From positions 3,844,001 to 3,908,000 of the forward strand of contig OY540810.1 of assembly GCA_961205875.1 (NCBI GenBank): a stretch of 64,000 nucleotides of DNA. The letters run 5' to 3'. The notes beneath the pieces are model-generated. The model made no database searches. It saw only the letters and a list, made by a program, of their open reading frames with translations, and had not been told where the DNA came from. Position 1 is the first letter of the stretch, and each line of letters begins with the position of its first letter. This DNA comes from Sialis fuliginosa (Eukaryota > Arthropoda > Insecta > Megaloptera > Sialidae). Positions 48,481-61,305 of this stretch are shown here, one piece after another. The position numbers were made by a program, and so were the translations under genes.

Positions 48481-49351
48481 ATTTTAGTCTATAAATTTTT
48501 ATTAGACATTCCATTAAGGAACATTAAATATATATATATATATATATATTTATGTGTGAATACGCTTCATAAATTTTTATAAAGTAAAGATATATTTCAC
48601 CCGTCTTTGAAAAAAAATAAACCAAAAATGTTTACATTACTTGTTCAGCACTGACTAGATCAAAACACAAAAAAATAAAATTAATAAAACAACGATCGAT
48701 TTTGGACAGGTTTTCCAGATTTGTGGCCACACTGTATTAATTGCATTTATAATTTTATAAGATTGTTAGGTGAAGGGTTATGTTAGCCTCTTACATTTGG
48801 TAACTTTATTTATAAAACAATAATTTTAACATTCTGATTACCCAAAGAAATACCAATTTTATTATGAAGGATGATTTTCTTTAACAAAATAGTTTTTTTT
48901 TTTACAAAAACTAAATTTACTTCTTTTATATACATTTATATTCAGCAAATAATTAAAAAAATAGATAAATAATTTCGCTTATTTCTAAGTATTTTATAAA
49001 TAATTTTTTCTCAACAATTACATTATAAAAATTAAAACTTTGGTGATAGTACTCTGTGGAAAGGCACTAAAATATTTGTAACTAATGAATATTATGTTTT
49101 ACAAAATACTTTATACACAAGTGGGCTTATATTACTTTTTACATTTTAATATTTATATGCACATCTCTATAATTAAAACCTAATTTCTAAAAGTTTTCTA
49201 AAATATTTTTGCATTGTACTCTATTAACATATACAGAGATTCAAAAATTAATACAATAACCTCTTGATAATAACATCATCCTTAAGAAATCATAGATGTT
49301 ACGAGTATATCAAATAAATACTGCTATTTAACTGTAAAGTACATAAAAGGG
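48481..49351. other. AT-rich intergenic DNA
   Basis: A TA microsatellite at about 48528-48551. No gene, terminal repeat or regulatory element recognised. Confidence 0.4.
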
Positions 49352-49937
49352 GAGGCTGAAAAGTTCTCAACCTTAGTAGTTGCGTAGCTCTTTACAAGTG
49401 TATAAGGCAAAAACAAGGTAATTAGTATAATACAATTATGTTTCGAGTAATTAAATGATAAATGTCACTATGTTCGAGTAATTGATGTGTCTTACAGAAA
49501 TGGAGCATCACGATATTATTAAGTTCCTCAACGAAAACGCCAAAATACATTTCTGTTCGAGGAAAATTTCTTTGGAGCTCTTTTACACTCTTAAATTCAT
49601 TGAATGGATTTCTATTTAGATTTTGGATCATATTGCCAAAGTATTTGAAGAATATCTCAAAATTGTTCCTTGCTCATATTTACAGTCAACTCTATTTTTT
49701 TTACCGTGGAATAAGATGGCGTAACACATTACATTTTTTCAAAAACTTTCATTGGTTTTGGTCAAGAATTTAATGACAGTGTGTTCCTTCATTTTTAGAC
49801 ATGGTGACATTTATCCATTAATTACTCGAGACATAATTACACTAATGATTTGTGCCTTATATGTACTCGTAAAGAATTGCGCAACTGGTGATCCACAACA
49901 AGAAGTACCTCAAGTCAAGAACTTTTCAGTTCTCCTC
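49352..49937. mobile_element. mariner-like TIR remnant
   Basis: GAGGCTGAAAAGTTCTCAACC at the left and AAGAACTTTTCAGTTCTCCTC at the right are imperfectly inverted. Further inward, TGTYTCGAGTAATTAAW and GATAAATGTCAC stretches pair as well. The ends resemble mariner-type termini. Open frames inside are short and mirror-related. Confidence 0.5.
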
Positions 49938-50876
49938 GTAATTCTAAAAAATTCACTTAATTTTAATCAAAATTAAAATTATTATGTAAAATGCTCTTGG
50001 CAGTAGTATAAAAAAATTATTTTATACTAAAGACGTGTATTATTATTTACAAATAAAATAATATAACATCAGTAAACGGTAATGTAGTTTTTTATAACAG
50101 TATCAGTTTTTGCATTTGTAAAAGAAAAATTAATAATTAAAATATTTAAAAAAATAAAAAAATAGAGATGTGCACACAATCTGTTAAAAATAAATTATTG
50201 CATAAATCTTTAAAATCAATTTTTTTTGAAAATATTAAGACATTTTATTGCTTAGCTATATAGATGTCATAAATATTCTTTCTGAAGATTACAATTTCAG
50301 AACGAGGTAGATTTTACACAATTTACTACACTGCGAACAAGTTAACTTTAAATATGATATTATATTTTAATTATTTACATTGTACTGACATCTATGGACA
50401 TTTTTAAATGTGTTACCATTTAATATTACACATTTATAAATGACCAAAAAGTCACTTTGTTGAAATAAAACTAGAAAAGTATTTCTGTCAAGTGACTTTT
50501 CATTCATTCAATATATGGCATACACGTACAATTCTTTATACTAACCCATCAAAATATCTAAGGGCGATACAAAGGCCATATGTTACACAGTATTTATAAA
50601 TGAGGCACTTAAAACCAAACATATTTTCAATAATAATTTGAATTTAAGTTAATTTTTTGTGTATCATTTCCATATTGTACTAAGCTAGCACAATCTATTG
50701 TCAAACCATTACTACTTATGCGTCGCAAAAAGATTTTGAAATGTGATATTTATTTTATCCATAGAAAACTCGGTTTTAAAAAAGTTTGGACTTAATCCTC
50801 TTTAATGCCTAATATATTTTATGTCTTTTATACCGCCCTTCTTAGATATATTACTTAACAAATCAATGCAGACTTA
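49938..50876. other. AT-rich intergenic DNA
   Basis: No gene or repeat end recognised. Confidence 0.4.
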
Positions 50877-51323
50877 CAGTGCGTTCATATGGCGCTGCAT
50901 CGTTTTTTTCCCGTGCGCTAGCAGTGGCAATGCATTTTACGGATTTTGTACTGTACATGAAGGAAAATTTATTATAAATTCCAAATTTAATTCATATTGT
51001 TAAATTTTAAATACGAATTTTTTAACTATCCATATTTCCCTAACAGCTAACGTTTGTTTTTATTTATAGTTTGTAATATATCATAATATGTTGTTACTAT
51101 ATGAAATGAAAAAATCAAATTATTCTATATTAAAAAATTTAATAAGGGATATTGAAAAAATCTTAAACATAAATAAAATAATTTGTTTTAGTTTAAATAA
51201 GGCCTTTTCAACTATATACATATTATAATATATTTTGACAACTGAAATATTCTGGAACATAGAGTTTACATTCAATATGGGAAATTGCCGTTACAGGAAA
51301 AACTGTGTCATGTGAACGCAGTG
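50877..51323. mobile_element. Short MITE related to the CAGTGCGTTCA family
   Basis: CAGTGCGTTCATATG at the left and CATGTGAACGCAGTG at the right, next to TA. The ends resemble those at 8614 and 32741, but the core is different and the arms are short. Confidence 0.55.
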
Positions 51324-52205
51324 TTATAATTATTTAAATTAATAAAAATTTCTACTATATATTTGTATTGTACTGATGAAATAATAATAATAATAAATAA
51401 TATCAATCCAACAAATAGTTCAAATTAATTTTCCAATATTAATTTACTTTTAAAAAAAAATAGTATAACTTATTTATATAATTTTGGAATGTTAAAACAT
51501 TCAGAGCATTTTGAAAATATAAGTACAATTAAACATTTTCTGCAACATCAAATTTTGCTGAAACACTTTTAGTGAAGTTGTTTTAAAATTTTTAGAAAAA
51601 TAATTTCAATTATTTTATGTGCCGTACAGTAAGATACATTTTCAATCTCGGTATAATTTATATTCTATATGATTTTTTAATATCAATAAGAATGCTGTCG
51701 AGATTATAAAAATATTTTTTATTGAAATATATTCTAGTATTGTAAAAGTATAAAATAAAAATTAATATAATATATTTTAAGGGCACGTCTAGATTAACAG
51801 CTATTTGTATTATATTGTATTTTTATTTATACACATTTTTAACTCTATTAACAATACAAATAATTATTAATCTCAACACCTGAAAGATGGGTTTGTTTAT
51901 AGAATTAATTGTTCGATTAATCTATATAATTATTATCAAATTATATAGTTTGGAGGGTTTAAAATATTAATCTTCCTTGCACTTCTTGTATTTATTTTAA
52001 TAAAATTAGTATAGTGCAGGAAGGTTAATATCTGAAATTTAAAAAATAATAGATACAATATGTAAATAGTTGCATTAAAGTTTGATAAAACATTCTAAAA
52101 ACTATTGTAACTGCAAAATAGAATCTTATTATTATAAATATTTACTGTCTTAAACTTCAATCGTTAATATAGTCAATTCCTGACTTACATGTTTTTGAAC
52201 TACAA
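51324..52205. other. AT-rich intergenic DNA upstream of the kinesin pseudogene
   Basis: An inverted pair, TTAATCTTCCTTGCACT near 51968 and AGTGCAGGAAGGTTAATAT near 52013, forms a small hairpin. No promoter or exon was found that would make the kinesin copy a working gene. Confidence 0.4.
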
Positions 52206-53107
52206 TGATTCAGAGGCTTTAAAAGAAAACAAAATTCCACCAACAAGATCTATTTTCAGACGGAAAAGCAAATCATTCTCTTCTATCATACGAAAAAAAA
52301 TCTATATTACCAACGATATCTCTTGGAAGAAGTGTAAAAAAGCCAGAAACTATTGTGAAAAAACCTAATTCAGTATTAAAAAGGGCTGCACCACTAGAGA
52401 CAAACACTGGAACAAACCAAAACAACAGAAAATTTTACCATCAGAACCAGTCAGTCCCGTTTGACTACAAACCAAGATATTTAATCTTACAAAATGAACA
52501 TACTGAATTGAAGAATCTCCATACTGACCAAAAAAAAGAACATAATAGTATAGCTTATTGAAGAAGTTGAAAGATTAAGAGAGCAAAATAAAAATTTAGA
52601 GGTGTTACAAAGAGAACTTTGTAGTTTAAGAACAGACAATATAAAAAAGAACAATTTGATTAATAGCTTGAATGCTGAAAATACAGAACTGAAATTTAAG
52701 TTACTGAATTATGAAGTAACTAAAAGAAAATATTGTTTACAACAAGATCATATTTTATTAAAAAAGTAATTGGATGAAGATAAACAAATTATTAAAGAAT
52801 TGAGTTCCAAAACTGTTCATTCCATTTAAAAAATCAGTGGATTTTGAAAGAATTTTTGGCATTATTTCATATTTATCACTTTTGAGTAAAATTTGCTTAA
52901 TCATAATATGATTGAGCGAGTTATGCTCAAAAATGACATTACAATATGAAATAATGCCAAAAATTCTTTCAAAATCCACTGACATCTTTTTTTAAATGGA
53001 ATGTTTTAGAACTCAATTATTAGCTGAAAACGGTGACTTAAGAAATGATCTTTTAAAAGCCGATGCGCAAAGAAAAATATTGCACAATACGATACAAGAT
53101 TTAAAAG
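52206..53107 (+). pseudogene. Kinesin-14 (Ncd/KIFC1-like) N-terminal tail and coiled-coil stalk pseudogene
   Basis: Translated pieces give a basic tail, then a long heptad-rich coiled coil (EEVERLREQNKNLEVLQREL; LNAENTELKFKLLNYE), then RKILHNTIQDLKG. The last piece is the kinesin-14 neck just before the motor (family: LHNxxQELKGNIRVFCRVRP). The copy stops at LKG, at 53107|GTATTC, a point that looks like an exon/intron junction, and no motor follows. The reading frame is lost around 52558-52561 and again in the tail, and an in-frame TAA occurs at 52767-52769. A palindromic MITE (52819-53002) splits the stalk. A truncated genomic duplicate of one exon is more likely than a processed copy, because it ends at a splice-like site with no poly(A). 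Confidence 0.7.
52819..53002. mobile_element. Palindromic MITE inserted in the kinesin pseudogene
   Basis: ATTCCATTTAAAAAA ends with about 50-bp arms (CAGTGGATTTTGAAAGAATT, TTTTTGGCATTATTTCATAT) inverted at the right. The flanking GTTC/GTTT could be a 4-bp duplication. A single-ended relative lies at about 62788-62880. Confidence 0.75.
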
Positions 53108-53995
53108 GTATTCTTTTCAAATTACTTTATATAATCAGGGCCTCCTTAATTATGTGTATTGTGTGTTTTCAAGAAAAAAGAAAACACAATTCAATTGGAA
53201 TCATTTTCCAAATGACTGCACGACTATGCCCTGTACTAGTTTATAATATGCTTAAATCATTTTTTTATTACATTTTAATTAACTGTTAATTGAAAACGCA
53301 GAGATACCGTAATTGCAGAAATGGTATTTAATATTTTTCATTGTTAGATCTTCACACTTTTGAACTTCTGCCGCACGAACAAATCATTTAAAAATTTCTG
53401 CTACTACTTCCCTAACCATTACATAGAGAATTTAAGAAATAAAAAAATATCTGGATCTTGACATCTAGGTGCAAGTCGCGTTTATCGGCAAACATTTCAT
53501 CACACATTGCTAAAAGTGCACTTATAAAAATTAAAAGATATCCAGATGACTTTATTTAAGTTTGCAACATTCTTTTGGTCATCGAGAATTGCTATTGTTA
53601 TCATTTATTTCTACTTTAACCCGTTTTAATTGGTCCATTAAGTTAATTGGGTGTTTTTAAGGGAAAGATATTTTATGCAACAAAAAACAGATATTTAATA
53701 GAGAATTACTCATAATTCTTTTTTGTGCAATTCAACATCAATTGATAAAATCATTGCATAATTGTTGGTGAAATGTTTCAGTAGTTATGTTATTTTTACA
53801 ATTTCCAAGATGAATCATACCATTAATATTTGATACTTGAAATCACATGATCTTCAACTTACATTGAAAACTAGTAAATCAGGAATTGTCTATATTTTGA
53901 CTTATTTTGTAGTTACACTGGTTCAGATATGCGAAACTGCTCTTTTTCAGTATAAGCATAAGATCTACTTTTTTAATAAATAATTTATCACGTAA

Positions 53996-56900
53996 TTACT
54001 CAAACTTGTCATGCACGAGTGGAAACCGTACAATCCGTAACTGTGAACCATAATCGCATATAACTGCATCTGGCGGTGCCGCGAGTAGTTGGCGTACGTG
54101 TATACGTGAATCCCTGTGGCCTAGAGGTACTCGTCTCAGTCTTTCACCTGTTCGTACATCCCACATAGCCAACCCTCCACCTCGTGAGCAGACAAGAAGG
54201 CACTGACTTAACATTGCCATGCTGGTTGCATACGTATGTTTCTGTAAATAATAAATGTATTATACAAATTAGCAGTTAATCCTGTCAAATGACAGTGAAG
54301 TAAATATTAATATATAGGTAACCCCTTGATGACAAGTGAAATTTTGCGATCAACAGGGGTTATAAAAATAACATATTATTACACATATACACTATATTAG
54401 GGTCCCCAATATTTACATCTAAGTCGTGATATTTTTATAAAATAAACAAAATTTCAACAAATGATATATCCTTTTATGGAAAGAGATTATTCAAATACTT
54501 ATTTACGGTAGATAATTTTGGTAAAAGTGGTTGCATCAACTGTCAAATTACCTACATTTTCACTTTAACAAAACATACATATGATGTACATGCCTATTAA
54601 CGTATTTTAAATTAACAATTGTAATATCAAACACTTACTACATGCATAGTATTCAGCAAATGTCCTTGAAAACGTTCCCATACACAAAGTCGTTCATCTG
54701 CACCGAGCGAAATAACGTAACTAGCTGAATACGTGAGACTTACAATGGCTCCATCGTGTGCTTGTATACTGTACATACATGTACCTGTTGAAACGATAAA
54801 AAATATTTGTAATGTTTAATACAATAAATAAATTGTCTATTTTGGTTTTGTATTACCTGTGAGAAGATCCCAAACACACAATAACCCATCTTGGGATCCA
54901 CTACCAGACATCATTGGTGAGATCCTATCAATAAATAAACTTGTTATTGGACCACAATGGCCATGTAAAGTATATAGTGCTGTTTGATCCTCTAAACGGA
55001 ACACCTAAAAAAATCATACAAAATTATTATAAAAACGCACCCATTGCTTCTTTGTATAAATCATTAAAAAGAGTGTATGTATGTTCTGCATATTTTAATT
55101 ACCTTAAGTGTATGGTCTTGACTACCCGATACCACTCGACCCCCTTCAGAATCAAGTACAGTAATTGGTTGCTGATGTGCTCGAGTTGTACTTAACTTAA
55201 CGCAACGGAGATCCTCAGTACTACCGCGGCGGTTAGCATCACTGTACTCTCCAAGAGAACCAGCACTACCAGTTCTCATGTGTGCTGCAAAATTATACCT
55301 TATAAAGACTTTCATAATTTCTCTATTGTTTATTTTATTCATAGTAAATAAAACGACACAATTAATATTTTATTAGTTATTAAAAATTATTTACAAAATG
55401 TATTTAATTTAAATAATTGGAATTATTGTTAAGACCAGGCGTGTGCAAAATCTAGCCCGCAATTATTAATTACAAAATTTATAAAATATCACAACACATA
55501 AATGAGCACTTATAATTTGGAAAGTATTTGACACATCAACAAATAAATAAAAAACTTTTTAGAGAGCCATTTATAGTCTAACAAATTTTTAGACGATTTT
55601 TTAAATTAACTTAATTATAAATAGCGGTAACGCAGGTATTACATATAATTTTTTTAACTTTTATAACCCCATAAATTTCAAACTAATCGAAAGTGATTTT
55701 TTTTAAGATTAATAATTATAAACTAACAATAAGTGTGATAACATAGAGTTTTCAATAACTTGGTATTTTTTTATTCCTACCTGGGAACAAATCATACTAT
55801 TTAATTTGACCGGCAGTCAAAAATATTTGCCACCCCTGGTTTAGACAATCGGTATAAAAAAAAATTAAAAGCATATTTACTTCTTCTATAAGCAGATGTG
55901 AAGCCCCAATCTATTTGTCTTCCTTGCGTATAAGACTCAAGTAAAATAAAATCCAAAGCACCGTTAAGTTTTGCTGCAACAACTCTGTTTGCAATTATTT
56001 TAACAGAGGTTATTCCTAGCCCAGAACCGTCTTCGAACAAACACTTTAAAAAAGAACATATACAAATATTAATTAAGTGAAAACTCACTCACATTTAAAG
56101 AACTTGCAAAACATTTATAAAAACGAGGACTTACTTTAAAATTACCTGTAGTACCTTCCCAAAATTCTAGCCTACCATTCGCACAACCAAGCGCAATTAA
56201 ATTATCAACATAGTCTAGACACCAGATAGCTGGTACAGCACAATTGTTATCACAATCGCAGTCATCGATTTTCTCTATACTTCTAGCTTTCGAACAGTTG
56301 TTGTGACGATTTGTCACTAACGGCTGTGTATTATTTTCATAAACCCAATTTGCAGTCTCTATTCTCCTTTTTTTATTTTCTTCATTATCAACATCTTCAT
56401 TATGAAACATTTGTTTATAGGAGTTGGAAAAGTCAAAGTATGGTTTGCCCAAATTATTCCTTGTTACTATGTGATTTCCTATATCTGATTTTAAATTTGA
56501 AAAGTTTGTATTTATTTTATAATTTAGAGTTGGTAATGTGTACTTTGGTTGTGTTGATTCATCACGAGATGGCGGAGAACCTGATTCATAATCTGAGAAG
56601 AAAGATTCTTCGTTTTCCTGCCCGGTTTGATCGGGTGAATGGGCATGTGAATTATATCCAAAAAAGCTGTTTGCGATAAATAAATAAAATATAATAACAG
56701 TACAGTTAATTGAAGATAATAATGTGACTCACATTTTTCTATTTATAGTGCATAAAGGCTCTGCAGTTTGTAAATCCCATATTTTTAATAAACCTGCTAA
56801 GCAAGAACTAACTATTCGACTTCCATCTGATGCAATACATTCAATTTGTTGTGTGTGGCCTTCTAGAGTGATCGGTACGGCTTCCATTACCAACTTAACA

Positions 56901-59900
56901 AAATGAGAAAATTATTAAAAAAATATATAATTTTATTTAATTTCATTGTTAACTAAATTTTCATAAAAATGGCATTTGTCTGATTTTGATGATAGGTACC
57001 TTACATGGTTTACATGCATATTGCATATTAATTAATGTACCTGTGTTGTAGGTTGCTCTGAGTGTTCATCTTCTGCCCAACTTGCTCTCCATTCAGCATA
57101 ATTTCGAGAACAAATACATCGATACAAGACTGAAGTTGCGTATGCAAGTACTAACGTACTAATTATGCATAATATTGTAGTCAACATAATTTCCATTGGG
57201 GAAGAGGGATAAAATGGAGTCATATCTGGTTGAACTTTATTATTTATCAATTCTGTATCTGAATGTAATTAAAAAATATATGAATAGTATAAAATTTTTT
57301 TATTTGTTATTGTATAAATAAATACTTACCACTAAAATCTAAAGGATCTAAAGCTGCAGCAAGTGCAGACCATTGAAAATTTTTTTGTGGCTTTTCATCA
57401 GGATTTCTCATACTTAATGCATGTTGCGAACTTACTACATGAGATATTTTAATGGCCGGAAGAACAGTAATGTAATTACCAGCAACAGATATATTATAAT
57501 ATTGAAACACAGTTGGCCAATGTAAACGTGATACTTTTTTTAATGGAGAAAACTCACTGTGTTTTAATTTAATTAAATCATTTGTTCTATTTTCATCAAA
57601 AGGTACTTTCATTTCAACGTAATTTTGAAAAGATGGTGATGTGATGTATGCATCGCTGTTATTGTCTTTACTGAAAAGATAAATAAAATTTTATTAATGT
57701 CAAAAATGCATTGATTAGTGGGAAATTATTAAACTGGAAAATTTTTTTTTTCATAATTTTAATTTGTCTTTTAATACCTCAGGTCAAGAATTTTTTAGCC
57801 TTGTCTCATATATTGTGAAAACTTACCTCATGCTTAATAAAAGTTTACTTGCAAGAAAATTATCTGTTGTTGATGGCACATTATATGGTATCTTGTTATC
57901 ATAGTCTGACATATTAGAATTTTGAGTAGCAGACTTATTTAATGTTAGGTCAATTAACTGTTCGATAACACCCGTATCATAAACAAACATTGATATCCAA
58001 ACAATCATCCAAATCATGAACCCTCGTTGAAAGAATCTCGTTCTGGCCCAGATATGAACAAGCCTCAATCTTTTAGGTATTTTTTTTTCGACCATGTTTT
58101 GAGTTTGTAATGCCACCACATTTGTATGTAAACTACTTAATCTTGGATGTGATTTGGATCGATTCATTCCAGTTCTTGTAGCTGAACCATCATACACGGC
58201 CTTGTTAAATGAGTTTTGGAACGTCGTCTGTCGAAAGTTCTGTACTTGAGAGTGTTCAGTTCGACGTATATCAATTGAAAGTACAGTTGAAAAAAATAAC
58301 ATTTGTAAAAAGAAGTCGGAAATTAAACCGACAATTGCAAAAATACAAAATTCTTGTATTGCAGGTATAAATGTAAAAAATCCAATTGTTAATATAGTTA
58401 ATTCGATGAAAATATTTTTTGTAATAGACCAGCCTTCTTTACTCAAGCCTTGTGCAATACGAATTTTTACATCTAAATGCTGTGGTGTAGAAACGACGGA
58501 TTTAGTTAAAACGAGGACGTTTTCTAACCCAACTAATATCACTAAGTATGGAAATATTTCTTTTCCTTGTAATGATAAAGTTAGACCGAAGAAGAAACAT
58601 AATCCCACAGACATTAATAAACATAAAGCAATCATAGTCAAAGCTGCAATTGCCATTCCGATTTTTGATTTTATGATTTCAATTTTCCGTAATGAGAAAT
58701 ATGTATAGACGAACATTAAAACAAAGGCAACAATTAATGGAACAAATTCGTAATAATTAAAATTTCCAGAATAATATATAAATATCACTTCATTGTCTTC
58801 ATTATTTGTTCTGTCCGTTTGATTCATAAAAATATCTTGATGTAACGGATATGCTGTAATCAATTTTTCTTTTAATGTTTCAATAAACCTGAAAGTTATA
58901 AAATATATTAAATTCTTACATGAAATTATATATTTATTTCCTTTTTAACTGATATTATACCATAATTTCTACTTACGATTCATCATAATCTTGTAGTATA
59001 ATAGTTACAGCATATTGAATTATTCTAAGTCTATTTCGAATTGGATATCTTTTTAGGCCAGCATCTTTGAGGTTTAATCCAAATAAAACTTCAGCAAGTG
59101 ATGTTTTTCCTTTTTGATAATTCTATAAAAATTATATGTTACAAAATTAATACTATAAAATAAGTTTTATAAACTTACTTGATGATTATATATAGTTCCC
59201 AATAAATTCGTATCTGTACTGAATTGCTGAGCATTATTTTGCCATAAGTTTGCAGGTGAAAGTGTCAAACAACTATATTCTGGCATCATTTCTTTTTTAT
59301 TGTGTATCCTTTTAACATTTTCAACATGCAAACATAAATGACCAAGCGTCTTTGAACTAAAAGTAAAATAAAATAATGAATTGTACTTAAACTGACAATA
59401 TATCTATCTATTTATACCTTTTAGGATCTTGATGATTTCTAACAATTTCTAAGATTTTAAACACTTCAAATAGAGGACTTCGAAATGCATCAGTTAAAAT
59501 CAGATCTTCCGACCAAGGAAGTACAGCTGAACGTACAAGAACATGCTGCACATAACAAAATGAAGTTTGTGTTTTTGCCCATGTATATGGGATATTTTGT
59601 TGAGTTCCGTTTAGAACTGAATCGTTTTTTGGCCATGATATTTGTTGTGGTAGATTCCCAGGTAATGGTAAATTTAAAAGTGGATAGCTGAAAATATAAT
59701 TTTTCAAATGTAGTAAAACAGTAAAAATATTAATATTATTGATTTTATGGAACTCAATGATAGTAACCAATTTATTAATAAAATAATAACAGACACACAA
59801 AGAGTAATTGTGTCTTTTGAATTGAATATTAAATTGGTCTATACAAAAATTATGCAAGTACAAGTAAGATGAAGTCTGAGAATGTTTAAAATTTAACAAA

Positions 59901-61305
59901 GCATGTAAATGATCTTTTGCAAGAACAATATAAAAACAATATTTGTATCTTTATTACAAATTAAATAAAAAATGTCAAACAGAATAATAGATATTTTATT
60001 TATCATATTTTATGTACTTTACAAGCATATTATGTTATTTATATATTCATACATATAAGTACATAATGTACATGTATTAAATAAGTAGGTATAGATATTG
60101 AAGATTAAATTCCTTTTCTTTTAGGAAAATATTGTTTATTCATGCATAAGTTAGTGTATAATGTTATCAAGGACTATTGATAATTGATAAGGAGTATTAA
60201 ATAATAATCAAAATAAGTTATTGTATCACGTTTGTTTATAGTAATAATCTAAAGGACTTTATATAAGAATATTATATAATTTATTAAACATATAGTGATA
60301 CTTAAAATAATATAATAATTAGTTTTTAATATTTAATACATAGTACATTTATTCTTCAGATTATTAAGTATGCACTTATTTATTTAATTTTATACATTAG
60401 CTTCTCATTGTATTTTAAAATTAAATTTAAATAATTTTTTGCTTATACAATAATATATGTATATGTATTTATATATTCCATTATTATTAAGTGTCTTTGT
60501 AAAACATATATATCATGTTTTTTAAATTGATCATTTGCTATTTTATATATAGGACTTTCAATTTAATTTTTTTCTTATGTAGGACTTTTATATTATTTGA
60601 AAAGTTGATAATGCTTAGAAAAAATGTACAATTAATTTTTTCCACCTGCCAGTTTATGAAAATATTTTCTAGCTACGGCATATAGAATTTATACACTATC
60701 AGTGGGGTATAATAAATATAAATTACAGCCCACTGACAGCTGTAATATCAGTTTAAAATCCTGAGCAAATTCATAATAATTTGATCGCAGATAGCGTTTA
60801 CTTTGCTTTCGCTCTAGACACTTTAGAGCAAATTCTTTATAATACTGGACATAATACAGATAAATTATGTACAATGTACATATTAATAACATTTTAAATT
60901 ATCCATTGTATTTTTATTTAAAGTGATAAAAGTTTATGACAATATTTTTTTATGCTTTATATCTATATTGAAATATAGTACAATTTTTACATTATTTAAT
61001 TTAACTTATAAATAAAATTCACCCACAGGCTTGCAATGGGTGTGCAATAATTAGGTATTATTGTTTACGACTTGTCATAGTTTTATGATCAATTTCATGA
61101 AACAAATAGTGTAACGATAAAATTTATTTATAATTACTTACCAACATAGTAACGATATTGTAATAGCAAATGAAATAATCGTAACTGGATATGAACTACA
61201 GAATAATCCATGTGTGTAATAGATTAATGCTACACGTTCTGGTATTGTCGGGCTTTTATTTTTTTCTTCCGGTAAAACATCTCGTTTATCTAAATTCACA
61301 GGCAT
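53996..61305 (-). CDS. SCAP: SREBP cleavage-activating protein (SCAP), complete 14-exon gene
   Basis: Exons (minus): 61142-61305, 59418-59687, 59179-59356, 58977-59122, 57827-58888, 57330-57670, 57041-57258, 56733-56893, 56135-56666, 56043-55881, 55284-55103, 55004-54857, 54784-54639, 54241-53996; 1318 residues (human 1279). SCAP is an ER polytopic protein that carries SREBP to the Golgi for cleavage. TM1 is near residues 35-55, followed by CCYPLLNLPLPG and a large lumenal loop. The sterol-sensing domain is about 298-462, with YTYFS at 314-318 and GLENVLVLTKSVVSTP. The conserved Asp of SIDIRR is at 459. HWPTVFQYYNISVAGNYI matches the lumenal loop before the last span (about 746-767). WD40 repeats follow (SDGSRIVSSCLAGLLKIWD, VVSGSQDHTLK, GSQDGLLCVWDLLTG, LGADERLCVWE). 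The COPII motif MELADL is replaced by TEHSQV. Poly(A) candidates: TTTATT at 53604-53609 and 53551-53556. Confidence 0.96.

Noticed and set aside
56135-56152. Alternative donor GGTAAT 12 nt inside SCAP exon 9
   Set aside because: The downstream GTAAGT is a better consensus. Both are in frame, so minor use cannot be excluded.
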